Assembly: GCF_009831115.1 (NCBI RefSeq)
Contig: NZ_WUUK01000005.1
Coordinates: 62,001-126,000 of the forward strand
Direction: 5' to 3'
DNA length: 64,000 bases
Source of the DNA: Salinicoccus hispanicus
GTDB lineage: Bacteria > Bacillota > Bacilli > Staphylococcales > Salinicoccaceae
Part shown: positions 15,183-24,272 of the stretch, piece after piece
How the letters are laid out: each line of letters opens with the position of its first letter
Position numbering within the stretch: the first letter of the stretch is position 1
Made by a program: the position numbers and the translations under genes
Notes under the pieces: generated by a model
Told to the model about the DNA's origin: nothing
What the model saw: the letters and a program-made list of their open reading frames with translations, nothing else
Databases searched by the model: none

Positions 15183-15465
15183 TCCGCTGTTCAGGAATCC
15201 GGACTTCCTGGTCCATCTCTACATAATTCACCTTATCGAGTGTTTCAATTGCCACGGCCTCGGTCTCGGTCATTGTAATGACATACACCTTCATCATGGC
15301 ATACCGGTGCTTGATATCATCCTCACTGAGACCCGACGCCTCAAGATCCGCTTCAGTCAGCTCTCCACTGACACCGACCAGATAATCCTTCCTGTCTTCC
15401 ATACCACTACACCCCGCAGTAACCAGAAATAGAATACAAAGCGCAGACAGTGTGCATTTTTTCAT
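15172..15465 (-). CDS. Hypothetical lipoprotein
   Basis: A 97-residue protein with a lipoprotein signal: MKKCTLSALCILFLVTAGC, lipobox VTAGC with Cys19 as the predicted lipidated residue. The mature part is acidic, with one strand-rich stretch (MKVYVITMTETEAVAIETLDK). I do not recognise a domain. It lies 9 bp after the alcohol dehydrogenase gene and overlaps the GNAT gene, so the three form one transcript. Surface-anchored protein of unknown role. Confidence 0.75.
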   Translation of the reverse strand: MKKCTLSALCILFLVTAGCSGMEDRKDYLVGVSGELTEADLEASGLSEDDIKHRYAMMKVYVITMTETEAVAIETLDKVNYVEMDQEVRIPEQRNEN

Positions 15466-15474
15466 GACACATCT

Positions 15475-16584
15475 CTACTTTCTCTCAAGCATTTCGATGA
15501 TTTCATCCCGCGACAGCTGGGCGATATTATTTTTCATATTGGCAGGCCTCAGGCTCTCTTCGGCAATTTCCGGAATATCATCCCGGCTGATTCCGAGGTC
15601 TTCGAATGCCACAGCCAGACCCATCTGGCCTTTCAGCTTATTGAACGCTTCACTCAATGCTTCGGCATCATCAAATCCGATATCTCTCGCATGCTGGTGG
15701 AGTGCCGGATTGGCTTTTGCATTGACTGCATACCACGCATCCATTGAAAATGCACATGCTTCTCCATGCGGCACATCATAATGGCTTGTCAGATAATAGC
15801 TCATGGCATGGGAACCTGAAGTACCCGTCTGGCTGAATGCCATTCCGGCAGTCATGCTTGCCAGTGACAAGTTGGTGCGCGCTTCCCTGTTCGAAGGTTC
15901 CTGATAGGCCGTCAGCAGGTTTTCAAATGCAAGCTTCGATGCACGGATGGCCAGTGCATCGGAAATCGGGTTGTTCTTGACCGAGCCGAGGCAGTCCAGT
16001 GCATGACAGAGAATATCGATGCCGGAAATGGCAGTTACGCTTTTTGGACATGTCAATGTCAGTTCCGGATCGACAATGGCGGTCTTCGGATACAACGCCG
16101 GACCGATCAGCGGCACCTTGAGTCCCTGCTGTTTGTCACTGATGATGCTTGATGCCGTCACTTCCGATGCAGAACCACTGGTCGATGGCACTGCAATGAT
16201 CGGCAGCGCCCTTGTAAAATCACCATGGTCGAGCAGATTACGGACTTCGATGCCCTGCATGTATGCCGCGGCTGCAGCTTTTGCCGCGTCCATTGCAGAC
16301 CCGCCACCGACGGCTACGACTGCGTGGACATTATGAGCATCGATCGCCCGAACAATCGCTTCGACGTTTTCCAAAGTCGGATTGGCTTCAATATCGGAAA
16401 CGATCTCCCTGACGCTTTCCCCAAGCTGGGTCTTTATGAATTCAATGACACCGTTCTCTATTTGGGAATTTGCAGATACGATGACAACGCGGGTATAGCC
16501 CTGCGCCTCTATAATTTCATTGATCTGGGATATGACTCCTTCCCCGAATCTGATTTCAACTGGATGATGGAATGTAAACATCAT
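15475..16584 (-). CDS. Iron-containing alcohol dehydrogenase
   Basis: A 369-residue group III (Fe-dependent) alcohol dehydrogenase. The nucleotide-binding motif GGGSAMDAAKAAAA and the PSTSGSASEVT segment are typical, and the metal-binding residues lie in GIDILCHALDC (His) and YDVPHGEACAF (His). Members reduce aldehydes or oxidise short alcohols and diols with NAD(P); the substrate is not determined here. GGAGGAGG precedes paired ATGs at 16584 and 16581; the longer frame upstream of these runs over the ribosome site. First gene of a transcript with a lipoprotein and a GNAT gene. Confidence 0.88.
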   Translation of the reverse strand: MMFTFHHPVEIRFGEGVISQINEIIEAQGYTRVVIVSANSQIENGVIEFIKTQLGESVREIVSDIEANPTLENVEAIVRAIDAHNVHAVVAVGGGSAMDAAKAAAAAYMQGIEVRNLLDHGDFTRALPIIAVPSTSGSASEVTASSIISDKQQGLKVPLIGPALYPKTAIVDPELTLTCPKSVTAISGIDILCHALDCLGSVKNNPISDALAIRASKLAFENLLTAYQEPSNREARTNLSLASMTAGMAFSQTGTSGSHAMSYYLTSHYDVPHGEACAFSMDAWYAVNAKANPALHQHARDIGFDDAEALSEAFNKLKGQMGLAVAFEDLGISRDDIPEIAEESLRPANMKNNIAQLSRDEIIEMLERK

Positions 16585-16676
16585 GCGCCTCCTCCTATAC
16601 TGTAGTGTCATTCCATTATATACTAAATTCTTTTCACAATATAATAGGGCATCTCGTTTGAGATGCCCTGGTTTTT

Positions 16677-18143
16677 CTATAGAAGGCGTTTCATTTCTTC
16701 TGCTACATGCTCGACTTCCGTACCGACGACGACATGGACATTATTTTTACCCGGCTTGATGACACCGTGGGCCCCTGCAGCTTTGATTTTCTCTTCGTCG
16801 ATCAGGGAATCGTCATGCAAATTCATGCGCAGCCGTGTCGTACAGTAATCGACCGTATCGATATTCTCCTTACCACCAAGACCGATTAGAATCTGGTCGG
16901 CTTTGCGGGAGTATTTATCGTTATGTGCTGATTTGAGATCCTCCCCTTCTTCTGTTCCAGCTGGTGCCTCTGCTTCAAGTACCGCATCAGTTCGACCCGG
17001 CGTCTTGAGGTCGAGCGCTGTGATGACCACTCTGAAGATGACATAGTAGATCACGAAGAATGCCACACCCTGCACCATCAGCATGTACGGCTGATTCGCA
17101 ATGGGAACTTGTGTACTCAGTACAAAGTCGATCAGACCTGCACTGAAGCCGAAACCGGCAGTCCATTCAAACAGCGCCGCAATGAACAGGGATAGACCTG
17201 TCAGCAGTGCATGGATCACATAGAGCAATGGTGCCAGGAACATGAATGAAAACTCAAGCGGTTCCGTCACACCAGTCAGGAATGCTGTCAATGAGGCAGC
17301 CAGCAGGATGGAGCCGGCCACCTTTTTATATTCCGTTTTTGCCGTATGGTACATGGCAAGTGCCGCACCCGGCAGGCCGAACATCATGATCGGGAAGAAG
17401 CCGGCCTGATAGCGGCCTGTGATGCCCTCTTCCCCTGCGCTGTTCCAAAAGTTTCCGATATCATTGATACCGACAGTATCGAACCAGAAAACCGAGTTCA
17501 GTGCATGGTGCAGCCCTGTCGGGATGAGCAGACGGTTGAAGAAACCGTAGATGCCTGCGCCGAGGGCACCCATGCCGCTGATCCATTCACCGAAGCTGAA
17601 CAGCCCGTTGTACATCAATGGCCATACGAAGTACAGAATGCCACTGATTGCTACCATTACAAATACCGCAATGATCGGCACGGCACGTCTGCCACTGAAG
17701 AAAGCCAGGTAGTCCGGCAACTTTGTTCCACTGAAGCGATTATAGAGGGCGGCACTCACCAGCCCAGTAATAATACCAATGAAAACGTTGTTCTCTATGA
17801 CACCAAATGCTTCCCCGACAGCTTCCACTTCTATTCCCCGGAGTAAGGCGACAGAATCAGCACTTAATAACGTCGTGACGACAAGAAATGAAACAAGTCC
17901 AGCAATTGCTGCAGCACCATTCTTATCCTTCGACATGCCGAAAGCGAGACCGACCGCAAATAAAATCGCGAGATTGTTCAAGATGGCGTTACCCGCAGCA
18001 ATGAACATCCCTGCTACCGCATTGCCTTCTCCCCAACCTTCAGGGTCAATGGCGTATCCGATACCAAGTAACAATGCAGCTGCTGGTAATACAGCTACCG
18101 GCAGCATGAAAGCCCGACCCATGTTCTGAATATAACGTAACAT
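16677..18143 (-). CDS. nagE: PTS transporter, N-acetylglucosamine-specific EIICB
   Basis: Takes up and phosphorylates N-acetylglucosamine. The 488 residues contain an EIIC domain of the glucose/GlcNAc superfamily (about 1-380, with GLHHALNSVFWFDTVG and GVTEPLEFSFMFLAP) and a C-terminal EIIB domain (about 405-488) with the phosphorylated cysteine in DYCTTRLRMN. No EIIA domain is attached, so a free glucose-type EIIA must serve it. It is divergent from nagA, which supports the GlcNAc assignment over glucose. GGAGGGAG lies before the ATG, and a cre-like site at 18163-18176 indicates CcpA control. Confidence 0.9.
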   Translation of the reverse strand: MLRYIQNMGRAFMLPVAVLPAAALLLGIGYAIDPEGWGEGNAVAGMFIAAGNAILNNLAILFAVGLAFGMSKDKNGAAAIAGLVSFLVVTTLLSADSVALLRGIEVEAVGEAFGVIENNVFIGIITGLVSAALYNRFSGTKLPDYLAFFSGRRAVPIIAVFVMVAISGILYFVWPLMYNGLFSFGEWISGMGALGAGIYGFFNRLLIPTGLHHALNSVFWFDTVGINDIGNFWNSAGEEGITGRYQAGFFPIMMFGLPGAALAMYHTAKTEYKKVAGSILLAASLTAFLTGVTEPLEFSFMFLAPLLYVIHALLTGLSLFIAALFEWTAGFGFSAGLIDFVLSTQVPIANQPYMLMVQGVAFFVIYYVIFRVVITALDLKTPGRTDAVLEAEAPAGTEEGEDLKSAHNDKYSRKADQILIGLGGKENIDTVDYCTTRLRMNLHDDSLIDEEKIKAAGAHGVIKPGKNNVHVVVGTEVEHVAEEMKRLL

Positions 18144-18162
18144 GTAAATCTCCCTCCTCTTA

Positions 18163-18176
18163 TGTAAACGCTTTTA
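18163..18176. promoter_or_regulatory. cre site (CcpA) upstream of nagE
   Basis: TGTAAACGCTTTTA agrees with the cre consensus TGWAARCGYTWNCW except for one position near the end. It lies about 20 bp before the nagE start codon, within the transcribed leader or promoter, where CcpA would repress. Confidence 0.65.
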
Positions 18177-18269
18177 TCTAATATATCATAAGACTTGCAG
18201 AGAGGTGTACAGGAATTTTACAGAATATACTATAATGGGATTACAAATGATTATGGAGAGGACGAAAAG

Positions 18270-19409
18270 ATGATGGCACTTCTGATCAGAAATACGAACC
18301 TCGTGACACATGAAACGATTCTCAAGGACCACTGGCTGCTGTGCAATAAAGGCAGGATTGAAGATTATGGCCCCATGGATAGCTGTCCTGATGTCGACAA
18401 TGCGATCGATGCGGAAAATATGCATATCCTGCCGGGCGCAATAGAACTGCATATCCATGGTGCGAATGGGGTCGACGCCATGGACGCAGACATGGAATAC
18501 CTCGAAAAGATTTCTGCCCATCTGCCGAGCACCGGTTCGACGGCTTTTCTGGCTACGACCATGACTGCACCTTTTGCCGATATAGAGCGGGCACTGATCA
18601 ATCTTTCGGACTATAAATATACTTCCGGTGCAAAGCTGCTCGGCATCCATCTGGAAGGGCCTTTCATTTCAACTGGACATCCAGGAGCCCAGGATCCGTC
18701 GCACATCGCCATTCCAGACGCAGAAGCGCTCCGGCATCTTCAGGATCTGTCAGGAGATCGCATCCGCCTTGTGACCTATGCACCTGAAGAGGACGAAGGT
18801 GCTTTTCTCGAGGCACTGCTGGCGCTTGGCATCGTCCCTTCTGCCGGTCATACGGATGCAACCTATGACACTTTGAAAAAGGCACAGGACAATGGATTGT
18901 CCCACATCACCCACCTCTACAACGGCATGCGGGGGCTGCATCATCGTGAGCCGGGCGTCGTGGGATTCTCCTACCTCGAGCAGCCATACGTGGAAATCAT
19001 TGTCGATGGTATCCATTCGAGACCTGAAATGGTGAAGCTCGCCTATGAGACCATCACCCCGGAGCGCCTCATCCTGATTACGGATGCAATGCGTGCACAA
19101 GGGTTGCCGGATGGTGAATACGACCTTGGCGGACAGGCCGTGCACGTATCGGGCAACGAAGCAAGGCTATCAGATGGGACACTCGCCGGCAGTGTGCTGA
19201 CCATGCAGCAGGCCATCAGCAACATGCGTGATTTCACCGGCTGCAGCTGGCCGGACATCGTCCGGATGACTGCATACAATCCTGCTGTCGAACTTGGCCT
19301 CACAGATACGAAAGGTATCATCAGACAAGGCGCGGATGCCGATCTGGTCATCTACGATGAAGCATCTAATCTGAAGCATACCATCATCAATGGGGAAAAG
19401 GTCTTCTGA
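18270..19409 (+). CDS. nagA: N-acetylglucosamine-6-phosphate deacetylase
   Basis: Removes acetate from GlcNAc-6-phosphate made by NagE, giving glucosamine-6-phosphate for NagB. The 379 residues form an amidohydrolase barrel: HIHG at about 61-64, the metal Glu in GIHLEGPF, two histidines in SAGHTDATY and ITHLYNGM, and the catalytic Asp in ILITDAMRA. The start at 18270 follows GGAGAGG by 8 bases; the longer frame from 18195 includes the promoter -10 (TATAAT 18231-18236). Divergent from nagE. nagB is not adjacent but 13 kb away. Confidence 0.93.
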   Translation: MMALLIRNTNLVTHETILKDHWLLCNKGRIEDYGPMDSCPDVDNAIDAENMHILPGAIELHIHGANGVDAMDADMEYLEKISAHLPSTGSTAFLATTMTAPFADIERALINLSDYKYTSGAKLLGIHLEGPFISTGHPGAQDPSHIAIPDAEALRHLQDLSGDRIRLVTYAPEEDEGAFLEALLALGIVPSAGHTDATYDTLKKAQDNGLSHITHLYNGMRGLHHREPGVVGFSYLEQPYVEIIVDGIHSRPEMVKLAYETITPERLILITDAMRAQGLPDGEYDLGGQAVHVSGNEARLSDGTLAGSVLTMQQAISNMRDFTGCSWPDIVRMTAYNPAVELGLTDTKGIIRQGADADLVIYDEASNLKHTIINGEKVF

Positions 19410-19504
19410 ATTCCATCTCCAGCCTCATCTGCATCTGAAAATCCCTGTGCTGAAAAGTGAGAGCAATTGGATACAGGCTTAAAACATATCTGCTGGCCAT
19501 AAGA

Positions 19505-19540
19505 AAGCCCCCTTCAAAGCATGTACTTTGAAGGGGGCTT
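19505..19540. terminator. Bidirectional intrinsic terminator
   Basis: Perfect 15-bp inverted repeat AAGCCCCCTTCAAAG / CTTTGAAGGGGGCTT with a 6-base loop between the convergent nagA and betaine transporter genes. Confidence 0.9.
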
Positions 19541-19560
19541 AATAGTTCCGCAGGTTTCTC

Positions 19561-21177
19561 CTACTCCCACCATTTATCACGCTTTGCGTGAGTAATGGAA
19601 AGGGTGCGTCTTTCTTTTTCCTTATGTGCTCTGTGTCTTTCTTCGAGTTTGATCCTATCATCACTGAGCGTCTTCATGAACGATATCATCAGCATGGTGA
19701 ATATGACGATAAGTGGTGCCCCTGCAACGATCGAAGCCGTCTGCAGAAGCCCGAGCGAATCCTCACCGCTGATGAGCATCAGTGAGAACGGCAATACGGA
19801 TAGTGCAAATGCCCAGAACAGGCGATTCCATCTGTATGGTTCCCCCTCCACTTCGGACTGCGTTGTCGCTGCAAGAATATAGGAACCAGAATCGAATGTT
19901 GTTGCCAGATAGATGAGTGCAGTGATGATGAATAATGCTGTCGTGACCTTGCCGAATGGCAATTGGCCGATGATGGCCATGATTGCCGCTTCACCACTTT
20001 CATCATTGAGCACTTCAGTTACAGAGAACGTACCGGAAAGTTCAAGCCATAATCCGTAGTTCCCAAGGATACCGAAGAAAAGTACACAGCCCAATGTGCC
20101 ATAGAGCAATGTACCAAGCACGACCTCCTTCAGTCTGCGCCCTTTTGAAATACGTGCAATAAAGAGGCCGACGAATGGTGCATAGACGAGCCACCATGCC
20201 CAGTAGAATACCGTCCAGTCCTGTGGAAAGGATGTTGCAGGCACACCATTATAGCCGCCAAACGGTTCAAGCCATGTAGCCATTCTGAAGAAATCCCTGA
20301 GCATAAGACCGACACTGGAAACCGTCGTCTCCATTATGAATACCGTCGGCCCGACGATGAAGACGAATCCAAGCAGCAGGAAAGTCAGCCACAGGTTGAT
20401 ATCACTGAGCACTTTGATTCCACGTTTCAGTCCTGAATAGGCACTGACTGCAAAGATTACAGTTGCTGTAATCAATATACCGACCCGAAGTGTCGTCCCC
20501 TCCCCATCAATTCCGAACAAGGACTCCATGCCGGCTGCAATCATTGGGGTGGCGAGACCCAGTGTTGTTCCTGCACCACCCAGTAGACCGAAGATGAAAA
20601 GAACATCGATCAGTTTGCCGGGCCATCTCCTCGTATATTTTCCAAGCAATGGTTCACAGGCCAGGCTGATTTTCAATATTGGCGTTTTTTTGACGTACAG
20701 GGAATAGGCAATGGGCAAGGCAGGAAGTACATATATTGCCCATGCAATCGGTCCCCAGTGGAAAATGCCGTATGAAGAAGCGTAATTGATTGCTTCTTCG
20801 CTTCCAGGATCAAGGTGGAAAGGGGGTGCCTGATAATAATAGACCCACTCTATGACTCCCCAGTACAAAATGCTGGAGCCGATGCCTGCACAAAAGAGCA
20901 TCGCTGCCCAGCTGAATGTGCCGAATTCCGGATCATCGGACTCCTCTCCAAGTGTCACCTGTCCATATTTCCCGAATGCTATGTAGAGAACAAAGAAAAA
21001 TACTGCAAGACCTATAGCCAGGTAGACGGCCCCCAGTCCCGTAGTCACCCATTCGTTCAGCTGCAGAATGGTATCTCGGCTTGCTTCGGGAAATGCAATG
21101 AGCGGCACGACCACTGATATCAAAATCAACAGTGATACCAGAAAAGTCGGCCAATCCATCAATTGATACTTTTTCAT
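19561..21177 (-). CDS. BCCT-family glycine betaine/choline transporter
   Basis: A 538-residue sodium-coupled betaine/carnitine/choline transporter with about 12 membrane segments and a charged C-terminal tail (KLEERHRAHKEKERRT), which in BetP acts in osmosensing. The BCCT signature is present as DWTVFYWAWWLVYAPFVGLF with the Trp box in TM8, and the flexible stretch LGGAGTTLGLATPMIAAG is the TM3 Gly-rich region. It imports compatible solutes such as glycine betaine, as expected in an osmotolerant organism; OpuD/BetL type is likely, but the exact substrate is not proven. RBS AAGAGGTGATG precedes the ATG. Confidence 0.92.
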   Translation of the reverse strand: MKKYQLMDWPTFLVSLLILISVVVPLIAFPEASRDTILQLNEWVTTGLGAVYLAIGLAVFFFVLYIAFGKYGQVTLGEESDDPEFGTFSWAAMLFCAGIGSSILYWGVIEWVYYYQAPPFHLDPGSEEAINYASSYGIFHWGPIAWAIYVLPALPIAYSLYVKKTPILKISLACEPLLGKYTRRWPGKLIDVLFIFGLLGGAGTTLGLATPMIAAGMESLFGIDGEGTTLRVGILITATVIFAVSAYSGLKRGIKVLSDINLWLTFLLLGFVFIVGPTVFIMETTVSSVGLMLRDFFRMATWLEPFGGYNGVPATSFPQDWTVFYWAWWLVYAPFVGLFIARISKGRRLKEVVLGTLLYGTLGCVLFFGILGNYGLWLELSGTFSVTEVLNDESGEAAIMAIIGQLPFGKVTTALFIITALIYLATTFDSGSYILAATTQSEVEGEPYRWNRLFWAFALSVLPFSLMLISGEDSLGLLQTASIVAGAPLIVIFTMLMISFMKTLSDDRIKLEERHRAHKEKERRTLSITHAKRDKWWE

Positions 21178-21260
21178 GTCATCACCTCTTGTAATTTTAT
21201 ACTATCGATTAGAAGCACTATATTAGACTATCATACTGAATAATATAAGCAAGTTGACCA

Positions 21261-21285
21261 AAAAAAGACGGGCCCGAGGCCCATC
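21261..21285 (-). terminator. Intrinsic terminator of the zinc-ribbon membrane protein gene
   Basis: GACGGGCC (21267-21274) pairs with GGCCCATC (21278-21285) around CGA, followed on the minus strand by TTTTTT. Confidence 0.8.
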
Positions 21286-21287
21286 TT

Positions 21288-21605
21288 CTAATCTCCCATA
21301 TTATAGCGATACCTTTTGAAACGCACAGTGAAAGGCAGAAACGCGCCCAGATAGATGCCCAGCAGCACTGCACTCGATATTACCGACAAGGAGACCGGCA
21401 GCCTCATGATCGGGATGAGCAGAAAAACCATCAGCGCGATACCAAGTATTGCGATGTAGTCATAGATGACCGTCAAAGTCGACGGTTCAAGATACTCTCT
21501 GCAGTGCGGACACCTGACCCGTGTACGCGGCTTCAGTGCATAGCCGAGAAGCTTTTCCTTATATGTCCATTCATGGTTACAGTAGGGGCATTTTCCCAAT
21601 TCCAT
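21288..21605 (-). CDS. Zinc-ribbon membrane protein (CXXC-20-CXXC type)
   Basis: A 105-residue protein opening MELGKCPYCNHEW, with a second cysteine pair RCPHC about 25 residues later: a small zinc ribbon of the CXXC-20-CXXC family found in Bacillales. Two hydrophobic segments follow (about 50-72 and 74-95) and a basic C-terminus. Role unknown. The ATG at 21605 is chosen because family members begin at this point and GAGCGGAG lies just upstream, although the spacing is short; in-frame ATGs at 21617 and 21632 are alternatives, the latter inside a TATAAT (21634-21639). Confidence 0.75.
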   Translation of the reverse strand: MELGKCPYCNHEWTYKEKLLGYALKPRTRVRCPHCREYLEPSTLTVIYDYIAILGIALMVFLLIPIMRLPVSLSVISSAVLLGIYLGAFLPFTVRFKRYRYNMGD

Positions 21606-21669
21606 CACTCCGCTCATTGACTGTAAGATCATTATAATTCAATTTCCACCTGAAACCAAATCCAATAAT

Positions 21670-21707
21670 TGAAAGCGCTTGCAAATAACAGAACATTCGA
21701 ATAAAAT
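21670..21707 (+). promoter_or_regulatory. aldA promoter with consensus cre site
   Basis: TGAAAGCGCTTGCA (21670-21683) matches the cre consensus TGWAARCGYTWNCW at every position. It overlaps the -35 TTGCAA (21679-21684), which is 17 bp from the -10 TAAAAT (21702-21707). CcpA bound here would exclude RNA polymerase, so aldA-DUF779 should be repressed by preferred carbon sources. Confidence 0.85.
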
Positions 21708-21736
21708 GGAACTACATTAAACAGGGGGTATGCATA

Positions 21737-23257
21737 ATGGTATTCGACTTTCCAAACAAACAAGATGCGCAGTATAAGATCAAGGAGCAGTATGAGAATT
21801 ATATCGGCGGGGAATGGGTGCCGCCGGTCAATGGAGAGTACTTTGACAACGAGTCGCCTGTCATCGGAAAAGTGGTTTCAAAAGTTCCCCGCTCTACACA
21901 GGAAGATATCGACAAGGCAGTGGAAGCAGCACACAAAGCCCAGGAATCATGGGGCAAGACTTCCCCGACCGAGCGCAGCAACATCCTGCTGAAGATTGCA
22001 GACCGTGTGGAACAGAATCTCGAGGAACTGGCGGTCCTTGAAACGTTCGAAAACGGCAAGGCAGTCCGAGAGACGCTTAACGCAGACCTGCCGCTCATCG
22101 TCGACCATTTCAGATATTTCGCTGGCGCCATCCGAGCCCAGGAAGGCGGAATTTCCCAGCTTGATGACGATACAGTGGCCTACCACTTCCATGAACCGCT
22201 CGGTGTCGTCGGACAGATTATTCCATGGAACTTCCCGATGCTGATGGCCACATGGAAGCTTGCACCGGCGCTTGCAGCAGGCAACTCTGTCGTACTGAAA
22301 CCGGCCGAACAGACGCCAACAACCATACTTCACCTGATGGAGCTTGTCGGGGATCTGATTCCGAAAGGCGTCGTCAATATCGTCAACGGCTTCGGGTCGG
22401 AAGCTGGCCAGGCACTGGCGACACATGACAAGATCAATAAACTCGCCTTTACCGGAGAAACGACGACAGGCCGCATCATCATGCAGAATGCCAGCCAGAA
22501 TATTATTCCCGTCACACTTGAACTCGGCGGAAAATCACCGAACATCTTCGCCAAGGATGTCATGGAGGCGGATGATGGCTATCTCGATAAGGCAATCGAA
22601 GGCCTCGTCATGTTCGCACTCAACCAGGGAGAAGTCTGTACATGTCCTTCCCGCGCACTCATCCATGAGGACATCTTCGATGAATTCATGAAGCGTGTCA
22701 TCGAACGCGTCGAGAAGATCCAGGTCGGCAACCCTTTCGACGTCAATACGATGATGGGCGCACAAACATCGAAGGAACAGAAGGAGAAGATCAGTTCCTA
22801 CCTCGATATCGGCAGAAAAGAAGGTGCTGAAGTACTTACAGGCGGAAACGTCAAGGAAGTGGACGGGGATATCGAAGGTGGATACTACTTCGAGCCCACC
22901 ATTTTCAAAGGCGATAATAAGATGAGAATTTTCCAGGAAGAGATTTTTGGTCCCGTACTTGCTGTCGCAACCTATAAAGATGATGACGAAGCCATCGCCA
23001 TTGCCAACGATACATTGTATGGTCTTGGTGCAGGTGTGTGGACACGCTCACAAAATAAGGCCTACAGATTCGGCCGGGCCATCCAGGCCGGGCGTGTATG
23101 GGTGAACACCTACCATGACTACCCTGCCCATGCAGCATTTGGCGGCTACAAGATGAGCGGTATCGGTCGTGAGAACCACCTCATGATGCTCAGTCATTAT
23201 CAGCAGACCAAAAACCTGCTCATCAGTTATGGCGAATCACCAAAAGGATTCTTCTAA
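21737..23257 (+). CDS. aldA: Aldehyde dehydrogenase (AldA type)
   Basis: A 506-residue NAD(P)-dependent aldehyde dehydrogenase that oxidises aldehydes to acids. Landmarks: [20 protein letters not shown], the Rossmann GFTGET-equivalent FTGETTTGR, the catalytic Glu in LELGGKSPN and the catalytic Cys in [11 protein letters not shown], with the closing region [17 protein letters not shown]. The length and the pairing with a DUF779 gene are typical of the acetaldehyde/lactaldehyde AldA group of Firmicutes and Pseudomonas. The promoter carries a perfect cre site. Substrate acetaldehyde is likely but not proven. Confidence 0.92.
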   Translation: MVFDFPNKQDAQYKIKEQYENYIGGEWVPPVNGEYFDNESPVIGKVVSKVPRSTQEDIDKAVEAAHKAQESWGKTSPTERSNILLKIADRVEQNLEELAVLETFENGKAVRETLNADLPLIVDHFRYFAGAIRAQEGGISQLDDDTVAYHFHEPLGVVGQIIPWNFPMLMATWKLAPALAAGNSVVLKPAEQTPTTILHLMELVGDLIPKGVVNIVNGFGSEAGQALATHDKINKLAFTGETTTGRIIMQNASQNIIPVTLELGGKSPNIFAKDVMEADDGYLDKAIEGLVMFALNQGEVCTCPSRALIHEDIFDEFMKRVIERVEKIQVGNPFDVNTMMGAQTSKEQKEKISSYLDIGRKEGAEVLTGGNVKEVDGDIEGGYYFEPTIFKGDNKMRIFQEEIFGPVLAVATYKDDDEAIAIANDTLYGLGAGVWTRSQNKAYRFGRAIQAGRVWVNTYHDYPAHAAFGGYKMSGIGRENHLMMLSHYQQTKNLLISYGESPKGFF

Positions 23258-23593
23258 ATGGAAACATTGAATGCCGTTGACGCGACAGAAACGGCGAAAG
23301 CACTAATCAGGGATCTGAAGGAAGAACACGGGAATCTTATCTTCCACCAGTCCGGTGGCTGCTGCGATGGATCAAGCCCGATGTGCCTGAAAGAAGGCAC
23401 CATGATGATCGGGGCTGCCGACGTGAAGCTCGGTGAAGTCGAAGGTGTACCCTTCTACATGCACCACCGCCAGTATGAATACTGGAAGCATACACGTCTG
23501 ACGCTCGATGTCGTCGAAGGCATCGGCGGCATGTTCAGTGTAGAAGGCCCACGCGGTGTTCGCTTCCATATAAGAAGCGAACCCATCAAATAA
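23258..23593 (+). CDS. DUF779 protein
   Basis: A 111-residue protein starting at the base after the aldA stop codon, with AAAGGA in the aldA end as ribosome site. It carries the family motif HQSGGCCDGSSPMC (adjacent cysteines and a downstream Cys, suggesting metal or thiol chemistry) and a strand-rich remainder (VPFYMHHRQYEYWKHTRLTLDVV). DUF779 genes are almost always beside aldehyde dehydrogenases, so a role in maturation or regulation of AldA is inferred; no activity is established. Confidence 0.88.
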   Translation: METLNAVDATETAKALIRDLKEEHGNLIFHQSGGCCDGSSPMCLKEGTMMIGAADVKLGEVEGVPFYMHHRQYEYWKHTRLTLDVVEGIGGMFSVEGPRGVRFHIRSEPIK

Positions 23594-23598
23594 AAAAT

Positions 23599-23628
23599 GG
23601 TCTGTACTTTTGTACAGACCGTTTTTTT
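23599..23628 (+). terminator. Intrinsic terminator of aldA-DUF779
   Basis: GGTCTGTAC / GTACAGACC around TTTT, then G and seven T residues. It may also help end the convergent gene, whose stop codon overlaps it. Confidence 0.88.
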
Positions 23629-23932
23629 ATTCTTCGTCATCAAACTCATAATATTCGCCAAGAATATCCTTGATTCTGATTTCTTCAGTGGACTGGATCA
23701 GTTTGATATTTGAAATGACTTTGTCGCATCCTTCACTTGCCAGATGGTTATTCAATTTCTTGATCAGATTCATCAGCTCATCGATACTGCCCTCGACCGT
23801 CGTTTCCATCGGACCTACAAAGTGGGTCAGCCCACTCTGCTCGATAATTTCAATCGCACCACCAACGTGGCTGTAGAGGTCTTTTGCTCCCGGGTGATGA
23901 GGAAGTAGCTGCACACTCATAATATAGTTCAT
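23627..23932 (-). CDS. Thiamine-binding protein family (YkoF/MTH1187-like)
   Basis: A 101-residue ferredoxin-like-fold protein of the MTH1187/YkoF thiamine-binding family: it has the N-terminal strand MSVQLLPHH, the segment GLTHFVGPMETTVEGSIDELM and the C-terminal ISNIKLIQSTEE. Members bind thiamine or related pyrimidine compounds and sit near thiamine transport in some species, but no thiamine genes are seen here. AAGGAGGC precedes the ATG. Convergent with DUF779. Confidence 0.82.
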   Translation of the reverse strand: MNYIMSVQLLPHHPGAKDLYSHVGGAIEIIEQSGLTHFVGPMETTVEGSIDELMNLIKKLNNHLASEGCDKVISNIKLIQSTEEIRIKDILGEYYEFDDEE

Positions 23933-24033
23933 TAGTAAGCCTCCTCTTTAGAATTATACTTCACTAGTATGATACCATTATGAAAAGTGCTTTTAAAGAA
24001 ACTCGAGCACGCTTACTCTAAAGGAGCAGTTGA

Positions 24034-24219
24034 ATGAACAGAAATACATTGAAATGGCTGAATTTCACCCTGACCATCATCGCACTATTCGCCATCTACG
24101 TCTTCCTTGATGGCATCATCGATCCGTCAATGCAAAGTCTGCTGATCGTTGGTCTGCTGATCGTCGGCATGGTGTCCCTCGTGCTCGTCCTGCGCAGGGA
24201 AAACGAAAATGGCAGATAG
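24034..24219 (+). CDS. Small two-pass membrane protein
   Basis: A 61-residue protein with two hydrophobic segments (about residues 8-28 and 34-53) separated by DPSMQ, and a charged C-terminus RRENENGR. AAAGGAGCAG lies 7 bases before the ATG, and a clear terminator follows, which supports a true gene. No recognised family or function. Confidence 0.7.
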   Translation: MNRNTLKWLNFTLTIIALFAIYVFLDGIIDPSMQSLLIVGLLIVGMVSLVLVLRRENENGR

Positions 24220-24233
24220 CCTGACACATATCC

Positions 24234-24266
24234 AGAGCCAACCATAATTTATGGTTGGCTCTTTTT
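24234..24266. terminator. Intrinsic terminator between convergent genes
   Basis: A 14-bp inverted repeat, AGAGCCAACCATAA / TTATGGTTGGCTCT, followed by TTTT on the plus strand and A-rich sequence on the other side. Confidence 0.85.
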
Positions 24267-24272
24267 CATCTG

